Assembly: GCA_028277845.1 (NCBI GenBank)
Contig: JANQFL010000046.1
Coordinates: forward strand, 1-62,740
Source: Sneathiellales bacterium
Lineage (GTDB): Bacteria; Pseudomonadota; Alphaproteobacteria; JANQFL01
Length of the DNA stretch: 62,740 nucleotides
Direction: 5' to 3'
Below, in pieces: positions 7,631-15,431 of this stretch. The position numbers were made by a program, and so were the translations under genes. Every line of letters starts with the position of its first letter. Within the stretch, counting starts at the first letter, position 1. The notes under the pieces are model-generated. The model worked only from the letters and a program-made list of their open reading frames with translations, ran no database searches and was not told the origin of the DNA.

Positions 7631-9076
7631 TTATGCCTGCGGCTGGCCGAGACGCCGGGCGATGCCGGCGCCGTAAGCCGGATCGGCCTGGGCGAAGTGG
7701 CCGATCTGTGTGCGGACGATATGCTCCGGCACACCCTGCATGGCGCCGGCAATGGCATCCATCAGGCGCTCCCGTTCGTCCGCCGGCATCAGGCGGAACA
7801 GGTTGCCGGCCTGGGTGTAATCGTCGTTACCCGCGCGGTGGTCGTGGCGGTCGGCGACGTCGCCAATGGCCAGGGGCGGTTCCTTGGCCGCCGGGTCTTC
7901 CAAGGGTCCGCCGACCGAGTTGGGCTCGTAGTTGACGCCGCCGCCGCCATTGCCGTCGAAGCGCATGGCGCCATCGCGGTTGTAGCTGTGCATCGGGCAC
8001 TTGGGCGCGTTGACCGGCAGGCTCTGGTAATTCACCCCCACCCGGTAGCGATGCGCATCGGCGTAGGAGAAGACGCGGAACTGCAGCATCTTGTCCGGGC
8101 TGTGGCCGATGCCCGGCGGCACGTTGGCCGGCGAGAACGCCGCCTGCTCGACCTCGGCGTGGTAGTTGTCCGGGTTGCGGTTCAATTCCAGTTCACCGAT
8201 CTCGATCAGCGGATAGTCCGCGTGCGGCCATACCTTGGTCAGATCGAACGGATTGTAGGACGTGTTGTCCGCCTCGGCCTCCGGCATGATCTGCACGCAC
8301 ACCCGCCATTTGGGGTGATCACCGTTCTCGATCGCTTCATAGAGGTCGCGCTGGTGGCTCTCCCGGTCATTGCCGATCAGGTCGGCGGACTGGGCTTCGC
8401 TGATGGTCTCGATGCCTTGCCGGGTCTTGAAGTGGAATTTCACCCAGAAGCGCTCCCCATCGGCATTGATCAACGAGTAGGTGTGCGAACCGTAGCCGTT
8501 CATGTGGCGGTAGGTACGCGGCAGGCCGCGGTCCGAGAACAGGATGGTGATCTGGTGCAGGGCCTCGGGCGATTGCGACCAAAAATCCCACATGGCGGTG
8601 GCGTTGCGCAGATTGGTGCGCGGGTCGCGCTTCTGGGTATGGATGAAATCGGGAAATTTGTACGGGTCGCGTACAAAGAACACCGGCGTATTGTTGCCGA
8701 CCAGGTCCCAATTGCCTTCCTCGGTGTAGAACTTGACGGCAAAACCCCGCACGTCCCGTTCGGCATCGGCCGCCCCCTTCTCGCCCGCGACGGTGGAAAA
8801 ACGCAGCAACACGCCGGTTTGCTTGCCGACTTCAGAGAACAGCTTGGCCTTGGAATAGGCGCTGATGTCGTTGGTCACCGTGAAGGTGCCATAGGCGGCG
8901 GACCCCTTGGCGTGCACCACCCGTTCGGGGATGCGCTCGCGATTGAAGTGGGCGTGTTTTTCGAACAGCTGCCAGTCCTGCACCAGCAACGGGCCGCGCG
9001 GCCCCGCGGTCAGGCTATTCTGGTTGTCACCGACGGGAATACCGGCGGCGGTGGTCAATGTGGGACGGTCGGCCAT
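7631..9076 (-). CDS. katA: Catalase, monofunctional small-subunit haem type
   Basis: This 481-residue enzyme breaks down hydrogen peroxide to water and oxygen. The haem catalase core is unmistakable: distal His in [12 protein letters not shown], the catalytic Asn in [19 protein letters not shown], and the proximal Tyr region [14 protein letters not shown]. Length and the absence of a C-terminal flavodoxin-like domain place it among small-subunit (clade 3) catalases, which bind NADPH. It has no signal peptide, so it is probably cytoplasmic. AAGGAG lies eight bases before the ATG. The OxyR gene lies directly upstream on the same strand, and an OxyR-like palindrome lies between them, so peroxide induction is expected. 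Confidence 0.98.
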   Translation of the reverse strand: MADRPTLTTAAGIPVGDNQNSLTAGPRGPLLVQDWQLFEKHAHFNRERIPERVVHAKGSAAYGTFTVTNDISAYSKAKLFSEVGKQTGVLLRFSTVAGEKGAADAERDVRGFAVKFYTEEGNWDLVGNNTPVFFVRDPYKFPDFIHTQKRDPRTNLRNATAMWDFWSQSPEALHQITILFSDRGLPRTYRHMNGYGSHTYSLINADGERFWVKFHFKTRQGIETISEAQSADLIGNDRESHQRDLYEAIENGDHPKWRVCVQIMPEAEADNTSYNPFDLTKVWPHADYPLIEIGELELNRNPDNYHAEVEQAAFSPANVPPGIGHSPDKMLQFRVFSYADAHRYRVGVNYQSLPVNAPKCPMHSYNRDGAMRFDGNGGGGVNYEPNSVGGPLEDPAAKEPPLAIGDVADRHDHRAGNDDYTQAGNLFRLMPADERERLMDAIAGAMQGVPEHIVRTQIGHFAQADPAYGAGIARRLGQPQA

Positions 9077-9194
9077 GATGATCTCCTTCTCCGTGTTCGA
9101 TCGTGGGCCTCCAACCGGGCCGGCCCGTCGATCTGCCTGACCCCATAATCGGGCGTCGGCGGAGAAAGAGAAAATTCATTGATACAATCATTTT

Positions 9195-9211
9195 GATAGT
9201 GAATATCTATC
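9195..9211. promoter_or_regulatory. Probable OxyR operator upstream of katA
   Basis: The palindrome GATAG-N7-CTATC (ATAG-N7-CTAT) matches one half of the OxyR tetranucleotide pattern ATAG-N7-CTAT-N7-ATAG-N7-CTAT. It lies about 120 bases upstream of the katA start and just after the oxyR stop. Flanking quarter-sites are weaker (CAAT to the left, TATC to the right). Confidence 0.6.
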
Positions 9212-9219
9212 GTTGAATA

Positions 9220-10131
9220 TCATGCGGCGACCGGCGCCACCACCTGCGGCACGCAGCGACGAACCACATCCGCCAGCAATGTCATACCTTCGGCCTTGGG
9301 CGACGAAGCCCGCCAGATCAGTCCGATACGGCGATGGGCCGTCTTGTCCATCGGAATCAGACGGGTATCGGCATCGGCGCCATCGATCACGGCCAGGGCC
9401 GGAAGCAGGGTACTGCCTAAACCGGCACCGACCATCTGACGCAGGGTTTCCAGGCCCGTGGCCCGCACATCTGCGCCCGGCCCCTCCGGTTTCGGATCCT
9501 GCAGGCCGCACACGGCCAGGGCCTGATCCCTCAAGCAATGACCATCGGCCAGCAACAACAGGGATTCGTCGCCGAGATCGTGGCTGCCAAGGCGCTTGCG
9601 CGCGGACAGCCGGTGTTCGATGTTGCAGGCGAATACGAACGGTTCGTCGAATAACGGCGTTGTCGCCAGCCTGGGCCCGCCGACCGGCAAGGCCAGTAAG
9701 GCGGCGTCAAGATGGTGGTTGCGTAAGCTGGCCATCAGATTGTCCGTCAAATCCTCCCGGATGACCGGAACGCATTCGGCGTATTCGCGTTTCAGGACGG
9801 GAATCAGCCAGGGCAGCAGATAAGGACCCAGCGTGGGAATGATCCCGAGATGAAACGGCCCGTCCAGGGGACCGGCCTGTCGTTTGGCCAGATCGACGAT
9901 CCCGTCGGCCTCGGCCAGGACCCGCCGGGCCCGGTCGACGATCTGCGCGCCGAGACCGGTGAGGTTCACCGACTTGTTGGTACGCTCGAACAGCACGACG
10001 CCCAGTTCCTCCTCGAGCTTTTTTAACTGTACCGAGAGCGTGGGCTGACTGACATGGCAGGCGTCCGCCGCCCGGCCGAAATGGCCGCAATCGGCCAGCG
10101 CCACCAGATACCGTAAATCGCGCAGATTCAT
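9220..10131 (-). CDS. oxyR: LysR-type peroxide sensor regulator OxyR
   Basis: This 303-residue LysR-type regulator has an N-terminal winged helix-turn-helix (FGRAADACHVSQPTLSVQLKKLE) and a periplasmic-binding-like effector domain. The motif GHCLRDQALAVC holds the two redox cysteines in the context of E. coli OxyR Cys199 and Cys208, which form the disulfide on peroxide exposure. The ATG at 10131 gives the family N terminus MNLRDLRYLVA; a frame opening at 10155 adds eight unlikely residues. It lies upstream of katA on the same strand, and a strong palindrome sits before its start, suggesting autoregulation. Confidence 0.96.
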   Translation of the reverse strand: MNLRDLRYLVALADCGHFGRAADACHVSQPTLSVQLKKLEEELGVVLFERTNKSVNLTGLGAQIVDRARRVLAEADGIVDLAKRQAGPLDGPFHLGIIPTLGPYLLPWLIPVLKREYAECVPVIREDLTDNLMASLRNHHLDAALLALPVGGPRLATTPLFDEPFVFACNIEHRLSARKRLGSHDLGDESLLLLADGHCLRDQALAVCGLQDPKPEGPGADVRATGLETLRQMVGAGLGSTLLPALAVIDGADADTRLIPMDKTAHRRIGLIWRASSPKAEGMTLLADVVRRCVPQVVAPVAA

Positions 10132-10155
10132 CGCGGATCGCCTTGTCTCGAACAT

Positions 10156-10188
10156 TGATAACTATGCTCTATCGTAAGATAGATATCA
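10156..10188. promoter_or_regulatory. Palindromic operator upstream of oxyR
   Basis: A long imperfect palindrome, TGATAACTAT-N13-ATAGATATCA, has ten-base arms differing at one position. Inside it lies a perfect CTATC-N4-GATAG. It starts 25 bases upstream of the oxyR ATG and shares the ATAG/CTAT vocabulary of the katA site, as expected for an autoregulated LysR gene. Confidence 0.6.
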
Positions 10189-10247
10189 ATAATTCTCAAC
10201 AATGGATCAAAATCGTGGATGAAACCACCGCTTGCGGCGGCATCGGC

Positions 10248-10703
10248 TTACCGGCAGAGGGTATCGCGGTGACGGTATCCCGGACTGCGTATGGCGAACG
10301 GACGCCGGTACTCGCGGCAAAACCGGCCCGTCTTCGGACGGACGGTCGGTTCCGCCGCCAGCGTACTGCCAAGGCTCTCGCGGGCCGTCGAGCGAGGAAT
10401 GCCCGCCGGCTTGCCGTACAGCGACGTGTTCGGCTCCTTTTGCAATGGCAACGGCACGACACCGGTGTAAAAGGTGTTCTCGTAGGGGGAGATCCTTGCC
10501 GTTTCCGGCAGCGGCTCGGATTTTGACCAGTTGGTGTCTTTCACCGGCTTGTTCCACTCCAGTTCCGGGGAGGATGCCACGGGGACCGTTTCCGAATAGC
10601 CGGTACGCTCCATTTTGTCCGGCGGCAGCATATGGCAGGCCGTCAATCCCAACGAACCCACCAATACCGCCGTCACCCGTTTGCAGGCAAGCCATGTGGT
10701 CAT
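10248..10703 (-). CDS. Lipoprotein with C-terminal CREY domain
   Basis: This 151-residue protein starts with a lipoprotein signal ending in the lipobox LTAC, so it should be anchored to the cell envelope. The middle is Pro/Ser-rich and low in structure. The last about 27 residues contain GRFCREYRR ... DTLCR, a short two-cysteine domain shared with the next two genes and known from the C termini of 17-kDa / RT0821-type surface proteins. The ATG at 10703 is preferred over a GTG two codons upstream. It is the last gene of the ECF sigma operon. Its function is unknown; envelope stress is a reasonable guess from context. Confidence 0.75.
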   Translation of the reverse strand: MTTWLACKRVTAVLVGSLGLTACHMLPPDKMERTGYSETVPVASSPELEWNKPVKDTNWSKSEPLPETARISPYENTFYTGVVPLPLQKEPNTSLYGKPAGIPRSTARESLGSTLAAEPTVRPKTGRFCREYRRPFAIRSPGYRHRDTLCR

Positions 10704-10781
10704 CGACACACCTCGTTATAGAGGGGATGTATGAACGTCAGGCACTGCGATCAAGCCGCCGGCGCAGATCTTTCCAAACGG

Positions 10782-11678
10782 TCAACGTATCTCCGACAGG
10801 CGCCGCCATCTGCCGTCCGCCGCCTTACACAGTGTGCCGTTGGCGCGGTAATCCCGCCCGTCCAATCCGATGATCCGCCGGTATTCGCGGCAGAACCGGC
10901 CGGAAGCTATCTTATACGTACGGATCGGCGTGATGGTGACGGCGAAACCGTTCTTGCTGCCGCGATGGGCGCTGCCGCTCGGAACCGTCTGCAAGACCGA
11001 TTGTAGTTCGTTGTTGTAGAAAGTGCGTTGAAGCGCGGTCAGCTTCGGCAGTTTGAGCCGGAATGACGTCAACGCCCGGGTTCGCGTGGCGCGCGAGGTC
11101 GATGTATCGGTGTACAGCACGTAATGGCCGACTCGCGGTGCGTAATACCACGTGCGTTCGCCGAAATACTTGCCGGTGACATTGCTATGGCGCAAACATG
11201 AAATCGGCGTGGTATCAAACGTCCCGGCGGGAACGGTGACTGTTTCGGTTGCACGTACGCTGCACCGCCAATGATAGACATACAGTTTGTCATCTACGCC
11301 GTCTTTCGCCACGCTCCTGGTCGCGTAGGTGAACCAGACACCCCGCCCTGCCTGTAGCGGCCAAATTTCTCCCGGACGCATCGTCAGGGTTTCAAGGTTG
11401 CCGCTGCGGGTCCTGCTTTCCCATTTCCGGTTTGGCGTCACGAAATCGCGATGGCCGGTCCAACGGTAACCATTGCCGCGCCGCCAGGCGACCCAGTCAC
11501 CGTCCACGGACACGACGTGCTCGGTCCGGCCGTTGTCGTATGTAAAACGGTCGCCCACGGCATAGGTCGGTAATGGGACGGCCGGCTGCTTTGTGTCGAC
11601 GGCCGGTTCCTGGCACCCCGCCAACCCGGCCAGACCCACCATGAGGCTCAAAGGCCACATCCGCCATGGGCCAAACAT
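10782..11678 (-). CDS. Lipoprotein with C-terminal CREY domain (long form)
   Basis: This 298-residue protein carries a lipoprotein signal (lipobox LAGC about residues 19-22). A central region of about 190 residues is rich in beta-type sequence (YAVGDRFTYDNGRTEHVVSV, TVPAGTFDTTPISCLRHS). It ends with the same cysteine domain as its neighbours: GRFCREYRR ... GTLCKAADGRWR. The ATG overlaps the stop of the anti-sigma gene (TGATG), so the two are translationally coupled. I do not recognise the central region; it resembles the outer-membrane-lipoprotein carrier-like beta folds only superficially. An envelope location under ECF control is the supported statement. Confidence 0.8.
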   Translation of the reverse strand: MFGPWRMWPLSLMVGLAGLAGCQEPAVDTKQPAVPLPTYAVGDRFTYDNGRTEHVVSVDGDWVAWRRGNGYRWTGHRDFVTPNRKWESRTRSGNLETLTMRPGEIWPLQAGRGVWFTYATRSVAKDGVDDKLYVYHWRCSVRATETVTVPAGTFDTTPISCLRHSNVTGKYFGERTWYYAPRVGHYVLYTDTSTSRATRTRALTSFRLKLPKLTALQRTFYNNELQSVLQTVPSGSAHRGSKNGFAVTITPIRTYKIASGRFCREYRRIIGLDGRDYRANGTLCKAADGRWRRLSEIR

Positions 11679-12361
11679 CAAAGCGCTCCCTTCATGCCGC
11701 CATCGAGCGCCGCCGGGCCGGACGGGACGAGGACGTAGGTGTTGCGCCAGACTTTGTCGTCATGCCGGCAGGCGATGCCGTACTGCACGCTCATGGCGCC
11801 CTCGCGGGACAATTCATCACGGTATTCCCGGCAGTATTGACCTTTCCTGTTCTTAAACGTGCGGATCGGCACGATTCGGCCTTGCACCGCATGTTCGCTG
11901 GTCCAGTCCATGGCTTTACCGCTGACGAGGGTCGTCAGCGCCGACTGAACGGCCTCGTGGCGGTAACGTTCGACGGTGGCCCGCTGAGCCATCAACTCCG
12001 CTTCGAAGGCGTCGAAGCGATACGTCGCAGCAAGGAACCCGCCACCGCCTCCGACCAGCAGAAGCAGCAAACCCGCGGCGATGGCCGACAGGGACCTGAC
12101 CCAGCCACCGTTTGTCGGGAACCGGCGAACGGGTAGGTGCGGACGACCTGCACCGATGGCGTCAATCAAACGTTCGGGTATCGGCGCATGACCATAGGGC
12201 AATACGGCGGAGCGCACCACGGACGCGGTCTCCCGGTATTTGGCGACAGTCGCCCGGGCCTCGTAATTCCGTTCGAGCTGAGCCTCGACCAATCGGGCGG
12301 TTTGCTCGTCCAATTCGCCGTCGACATATGCCATCAGCGTCGTGTCATCGAGAGCAACCAT
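11678..12361 (-). CDS. Transmembrane anti-sigma factor with extracytoplasmic CREY domain
   Basis: This 227-residue single-pass protein lies three bases downstream of the ECF sigma gene. The cytoplasmic N terminus has the anti-sigma opening LMAYVDGELDEQTARLVEAQL, without the HxxxCxxC zinc motif. A membrane segment (SLSAIAAGLLLLLVGGGGGF) falls near residue 100. The outer part ends with KGQYCREYRDEL ... GIACRHDDKVWRN, the same domain found in the two lipoproteins encoded next. It should hold the sigma factor inactive until an envelope signal arrives. The shared outer domain suggests that sensor and products meet the same partner. Confidence 0.88.
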   Translation of the reverse strand: MVALDDTTLMAYVDGELDEQTARLVEAQLERNYEARATVAKYRETASVVRSAVLPYGHAPIPERLIDAIGAGRPHLPVRRFPTNGGWVRSLSAIAAGLLLLLVGGGGGFLAATYRFDAFEAELMAQRATVERYRHEAVQSALTTLVSGKAMDWTSEHAVQGRIVPIRTFKNRKGQYCREYRDELSREGAMSVQYGIACRHDDKVWRNTYVLVPSGPAALDGGMKGAL

Positions 12362-12364
12362 GAT

Positions 12365-12889
12365 CTACCTCGCAGTTTCGGTCGCCGGTGGGGTTCGCGG
12401 CGTGTCGTCGCCGTGCAAAATCTCGTGCAAACGCAACCGGGCCCGGGACAAACGGCTCATGACCGTACCGACGGGAATTTGCAGACTGTCCGCCGTCTCG
12501 CGGTAACTCAAACCGTCGACGCACACCATCAGCAGCACGGCGCGCTGATCTTCCGGTAATTGCAGAATACCGGCCTGCACGATGCCCAAATCCGTCCTGC
12601 TGTCCATCTCCCTGGCGCCGTCTATGGCGGATTCAGCCTGCCATCCGGTTTCATCGGCGTGGCGATTCCGTACATTGGCCGCACGAAGCTGATCGCGATG
12701 CAGGTTCTGAATGATGCGGAACATCCAGCTATCCAGGCGGGTACCGGGTTGCCATTTGTGCTGATGAGCGATCGCCCGGCTACAGGCTTCCTGCACCAGG
12801 TCATCCGCCAAGGCGAGTTCACCGCACAGCCCGGCCGCAAAGCGGCGCAGACGCGGCAGCAACGCTATCAATTCATCGCGGAAATCCAT
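12365..12889 (-). CDS. ECF-type RNA polymerase sigma factor
   Basis: This 174-residue protein has the two-region layout of extracytoplasmic-function sigma factors. Region 2 is visible as ADDLVQEACSRA ... LDSWMFRIIQNLHRDQLR, and region 4 as LPEDQRAVLLMVCVDGLSYRETADSLQIPVGTVMSRLSRAR. It heads the operon with its anti-sigma and two lipoproteins. A promoter of ECF type (GGGAATAA-N14-CGTT) lies about 74-96 bases upstream on its own strand, so it is probably autoregulated. Confidence 0.95.
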   Translation of the reverse strand: MDFRDELIALLPRLRRFAAGLCGELALADDLVQEACSRAIAHQHKWQPGTRLDSWMFRIIQNLHRDQLRAANVRNRHADETGWQAESAIDGAREMDSRTDLGIVQAGILQLPEDQRAVLLMVCVDGLSYRETADSLQIPVGTVMSRLSRARLRLHEILHGDDTPRTPPATETAR

Positions 12890-12959
12890 CGCCTTAGACT
12901 GGTACTCCGAACGATCTGGACCGGTTATCCGCTACAATCTCCCCGGAAAACACTATAAC

Positions 12960-12985
12960 AACGTACGGTGCCCCGCCTTATTCCC
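12960..12985 (-). promoter_or_regulatory. ECF promoter for the sigma operon
   Basis: On the minus strand GGGAATAA (12978-12985) is followed after 14 bases by CGTTGT (CGTT at 12960-12963). The same pair of boxes occurs on the plus strand 32 bases away, driving the Asp-rich gene. GGAAT-type -35 and CGTT-type -10 boxes at this spacing are typical of ECF sigma factors. Confidence 0.75.
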
Positions 12986-13016
12986 GGTCCTGGAAAAAAA
13001 GTTTTTCCTGCCGGAC

Positions 13017-13043
13017 GGGAATAACAGGGTCTTACGAACCGTT
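13017..13043 (+). promoter_or_regulatory. ECF promoter for the Asp-rich repeat protein
   Basis: GGGAATAA (13017-13024), then 15 bases, then CGTTGT (CGTT at 13040-13043) point toward the gene starting at 13125. Both boxes are identical to those of the divergent sigma-operon promoter, so both are likely read by the sigma factor encoded at 12365-12889. Confidence 0.75.
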
Positions 13044-13124
13044 GTCTCCCGGATATGGCTTGAATGTGCCGTTTATTCCCATGGTGCCTACTTTATTCGG
13101 CCGAACGCCCAAGGAGACATCTCG

Positions 13125-13874
13125 ATGCCTTTCGACAAGAACGATGTTGCGCCTTCGTACCCAGCCCTTTCCTTTACGTCATCCAGCTCAATGCCACGAT
13201 GGGCGCGTTGGACGTCATGCCTGCCCCTGCCGGCATTTCTGATCGCCGGAGCTCTGATCGTCCTACCGGCTGAAATCGACTTCACCTCGACCGGCCCCGT
13301 CGTTTCGGCCACAAAAGCCTGGGCTGATAGCGACGGCGATGGTGACGGAGATGGTGACGGCGACGGTGATGGTGACGGCGACGGCGACGGTGACGGAGAT
13401 GGCGACGGCGACGGTGACGGCGACGGCGATAGTGACGGCGACGGCGATAGCGATGGTGATGGCGATAGTGATGGTGATAGTGATGGTGATAGTGATGGTG
13501 ATAGCGATGGCGACAGTGACGGAGACGACAGCAGCGACGACTCGGACGACGCGCTAGACAGCGACGACTCGGACGACAGTAGCGACGATTCCGATGACAG
13601 CAGCGACGACGCTTCGGACGACGGCGACGACGATTCCGACGACAGCAACGACGATTCCGACGACGCGCTAGACAGCGACGACTCGGACGACGGCGACGAC
13701 GCTTCGGATGACGGCGGTGGGTCCGGAGACTCCGGTGACGACGGTGATTCGAGTGGCTCCAGTGGATCGAGTGGCTCGAGCGAAGGTGTATCCGGCGCCG
13801 CCGCCGATCAGGTCGGACCCAATCTCTCCCCGGCCGAAGAAGCACAGGCAATCGCGGACGGCTTTTCGCAATAA
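13125..13874 (+). CDS. Exported Asp/Ser/Gly-rich repeat protein
   Basis: This 249-residue protein has a hydrophobic segment (CLPLPAFLIAGALIVL) followed by a probable cleavage site after KAWA. Next comes a long run of Asp-Gly and Ser-Asp-Gly-Asp repeats, then Asp-Asp-Ser-Asp blocks. A short non-repetitive tail ends in LSPAEEAQAIADGFSQ. AAGGAG lies eight bases before the ATG. The repeat is extremely acidic and would bind divalent cations such as calcium, but no fixed-register EF-hand or RTX nonapeptide is evident. An ECF promoter sits about 80 bases upstream, divergent from the sigma operon, making it a likely regulon member. The role is unknown; a secreted or surface spacer or cation buffer is a guess. 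Confidence 0.8.
   Translation: MPFDKNDVAPSYPALSFTSSSSMPRWARWTSCLPLPAFLIAGALIVLPAEIDFTSTGPVVSATKAWADSDGDGDGDGDGDGDGDGDGDGDGDGDGDGDGDGDSDGDGDSDGDGDSDGDSDGDSDGDSDGDSDGDDSSDDSDDALDSDDSDDSSDDSDDSSDDASDDGDDDSDDSNDDSDDALDSDDSDDGDDASDDGGGSGDSGDDGDSSGSSGSSGSSEGVSGAAADQVGPNLSPAEEAQAIADGFSQ
13328..13530 (+). repeat. Coding tandem repeat of GA(C/T)GG(C/T) units
   Basis: Six-base units encoding Asp-Gly, drifting into 12- and 18-base units encoding Ser-Asp-Gly-Asp, run without break through the Asp-rich gene. Third-position changes (GAC/GAT, GGC/GGT) vary between units, which points to past slippage plus selection for the amino acids. A separate exact 33-base direct repeat occurs downstream at 13545-13577 and 13659-13691. 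Confidence 0.9.
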
Positions 13875-13903
13875 GATTCAATCACCTAATAGACAGCGTC
13901 GAG

Positions 13904-13940
13904 CGGCGGCTATCCTACGGGTGGCCGCCGTTTCGCTTTG
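13904..13940 (+). terminator. Terminator after the Asp-rich gene
   Basis: CGGCGGC (13904-13910) and GCCGCCG (13924-13930) form a stem with a 13-base loop, followed by TTTCGCTTT. It lies 30 bases after the stop codon. Confidence 0.65.
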
Positions 13941-14060
13941 CAGCCATGGGTACTGCCAATGCCCGTGAGGGCACGCACCGATGTGCCTCCGGTAAGGATT
14001 TGTTAACCATGTTTTGTCAGACTCGGTTCGTTGACCGGCTTATCCCATATGGACCGGACC

Positions 14061-14306
14061 ATGACCGAAAATTCCACCCCACCGGCGAGCGGCTCTGCAT
14101 CCGTCCCCCCCACGGATGGCGCTTTCGGCGACGCGCCGCCGGGTATCAACGGTTTTGGCCTGCTGGGGGCCCTATTGGCGGCCCTACCCGTGGTGGAAAC
14201 GCCGGAAGACGCTCCCGAGAACGAATACTCCTACTCCTCCGAACTACTCTCGAATGGCTCAGTTTCAGGACTCGGCGCTCCCCATACGCCCGAGGACGAA
14301 GCGTAG
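14061..14306 (+). CDS. Small hypothetical protein, Pro/Glu/Ser-rich
   Basis: This is an 81-residue open frame beginning MTENSTPP, with a short hydrophobic patch GLLGALLAALPVV in the middle and an acidic, Pro-rich remainder. There is no recognisable domain, and the ribosome site is weak (GACCGGACC before the ATG; another ATG lies at 14049). Its support is a clean Rho-independent terminator 34 bases after its stop and the absence of any overlapping alternative. I do not recognise it. It may be a real small gene or chance. Confidence 0.4.
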   Translation: MTENSTPPASGSASVPPTDGAFGDAPPGINGFGLLGALLAALPVVETPEDAPENEYSYSSELLSNGSVSGLGAPHTPEDEA

Positions 14307-14339
14307 CCCAACTTTCCAGGCACCAGTCGTAAAGCCAGG

Positions 14340-14370
14340 AACCGGCGGCCCGCAACCGCCGGTTTCTTTT
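14340..14370 (+). terminator. Rho-independent terminator
   Basis: AACCGGCGG (14340-14348) pairs perfectly with CCGCCGGTT (14356-14364) around a seven-base loop and is followed by TCTTTT. It closes the transcription unit that contains the small frame at 14061-14306. Confidence 0.8.
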
Positions 14371-14444
14371 ATGGGCACGCAATGCCGCTTGCCCCGTCGA
14401 CCGGCGCCGGGTTATGAGAACGACGGACAAGAGGAGTGTGCCCG

Positions 14445-14768
14445 ATGTTCATTGCCATGAACCGTTTTCGTGTCAAACGCGGCTGCGAGGATGATTTCGA
14501 AACCATCTGGAAATCCCGTGACACGCATCTGCACACGGTGCCCGGATTTATCGAGTTTCATTTGCTGCGCGGGCCGGAAACCGACGACCATACGCTCTTC
14601 GCGACCCATGCCATATGGGAAACGGAACAGGCGTTCACCGATTGGACTCAGTCCGCGGCATTCCGCAAAGCCCATGCCCAAGCCGGCGGCACCCGTGATT
14701 TCCATGCCGGACCGCCACAATTCGAGGGCTTCACGGTGGTGCAGGAAATCAAGAAGGTGTTGGCCTGA
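14445..14768 (+). CDS. Antibiotic biosynthesis monooxygenase (ABM) domain protein
   Basis: This 107-residue single-domain protein of the dimeric ferredoxin-like ABM fold starts MFIAMNRFRVKRGCEDDFETIW. It has the family motifs VPGFIEFHLLRGPE and ATHAIWETEQAFTDWTQS. Members include HmoA-type haem-degrading enzymes and quinol monooxygenases. Resemblance to HmoA (short length, MNRF start, W near residue 65) makes haem or porphyrin chemistry a fair guess. GAGGAG lies eight bases before the ATG at 14445; a GTG three codons upstream overlaps that site and is less likely. It converges with arsC with two bases between the stop codons. Confidence 0.85.
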   Translation: MFIAMNRFRVKRGCEDDFETIWKSRDTHLHTVPGFIEFHLLRGPETDDHTLFATHAIWETEQAFTDWTQSAAFRKAHAQAGGTRDFHAGPPQFEGFTVVQEIKKVLA

Positions 14769-14770
14769 AT

Positions 14771-15313
14771 CTAAGCGTCGACAGCCGCCGATTCCGGCTT
14801 GTGCGCGCCGATTTTCGAAAGATGTTCCTTCAACGCCATCTGATCGAGTGATGCCAGCGGCAGATTGACGAAAATGTCGATGCGCTGGGTCAGCATGCGG
14901 AGCGTATCGGCGAAGGCGAAACGTTTTTCGGCCTCCGTGCCCTCGGCGGCGGCGGGATCCGGCAGGCCCCAATGGGCGGTCATGGGTTGGCCGGGCCAGA
15001 TCGGGCAGACCTCGTTGGCGGCATTGTCGCAAACGGTGAAGACAAAATCGAGTTCCGGTGCATCCGGCCCCTCGAATTCCGACCAGTTCTTGGAGCGCAG
15101 GTCTTCAATGGGGTAGTTCTGGCTGCTCAGCAGTTCCAGCGCCAATGGATTGACCTGACCGACCGGGTCGGAACCGGCGCTGTAGGCCTTGAACCGCCCC
15201 TGCCCCAACCGGTTGAGCACGCACTCGGCCAGAATGCTGCGCGCCGAATTGCCCGTGCACAGGAACAAGACATTGTAGACCTTCTGCTCCGATCGCCGCG
15301 ACGTTTCGCTCAT
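14771..15313 (-). CDS. arsC: Arsenate reductase, low-molecular-weight phosphatase (thioredoxin-coupled) type
   Basis: This 180-residue enzyme reduces arsenate to arsenite in the cytoplasm. The phosphate loop C-x5-R is visible in FLCTGNSARS near residue 20. A second cysteine pair lies in VFTVCDNAANEVCPIWPG, in the place of the redox cysteines of thioredoxin-coupled ArsC. The ATG at 15313 follows GAGAAGGA; a frame opening at 15376 has no site. No arsR, arsB or acr3 is adjacent, so its regulation and export partner are not visible here. Confidence 0.93.
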   Translation of the reverse strand: MSETSRRSEQKVYNVLFLCTGNSARSILAECVLNRLGQGRFKAYSAGSDPVGQVNPLALELLSSQNYPIEDLRSKNWSEFEGPDAPELDFVFTVCDNAANEVCPIWPGQPMTAHWGLPDPAAAEGTEAEKRFAFADTLRMLTQRIDIFVNLPLASLDQMALKEHLSKIGAHKPESAAVDA

Positions 15314-15431
15314 GATCCTTCTCCCAACCCGGCCGTCACAGTGCCTGAATATGGCGCCGCACGCTATCCGAGGCATGTGACGGTTTTGTTACGGATCGAA
15401 ATTGCCCGCCGGACGGACAGAGGCGGTCGGT

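Noticed and set aside
13328-13530. CRISPR-like periodic repeat
   Set aside because: The short GA(C/T)GG(C/T) units run without spacers inside a reading frame with a ribosome site and signal-like segment; it is a coding tandem repeat.
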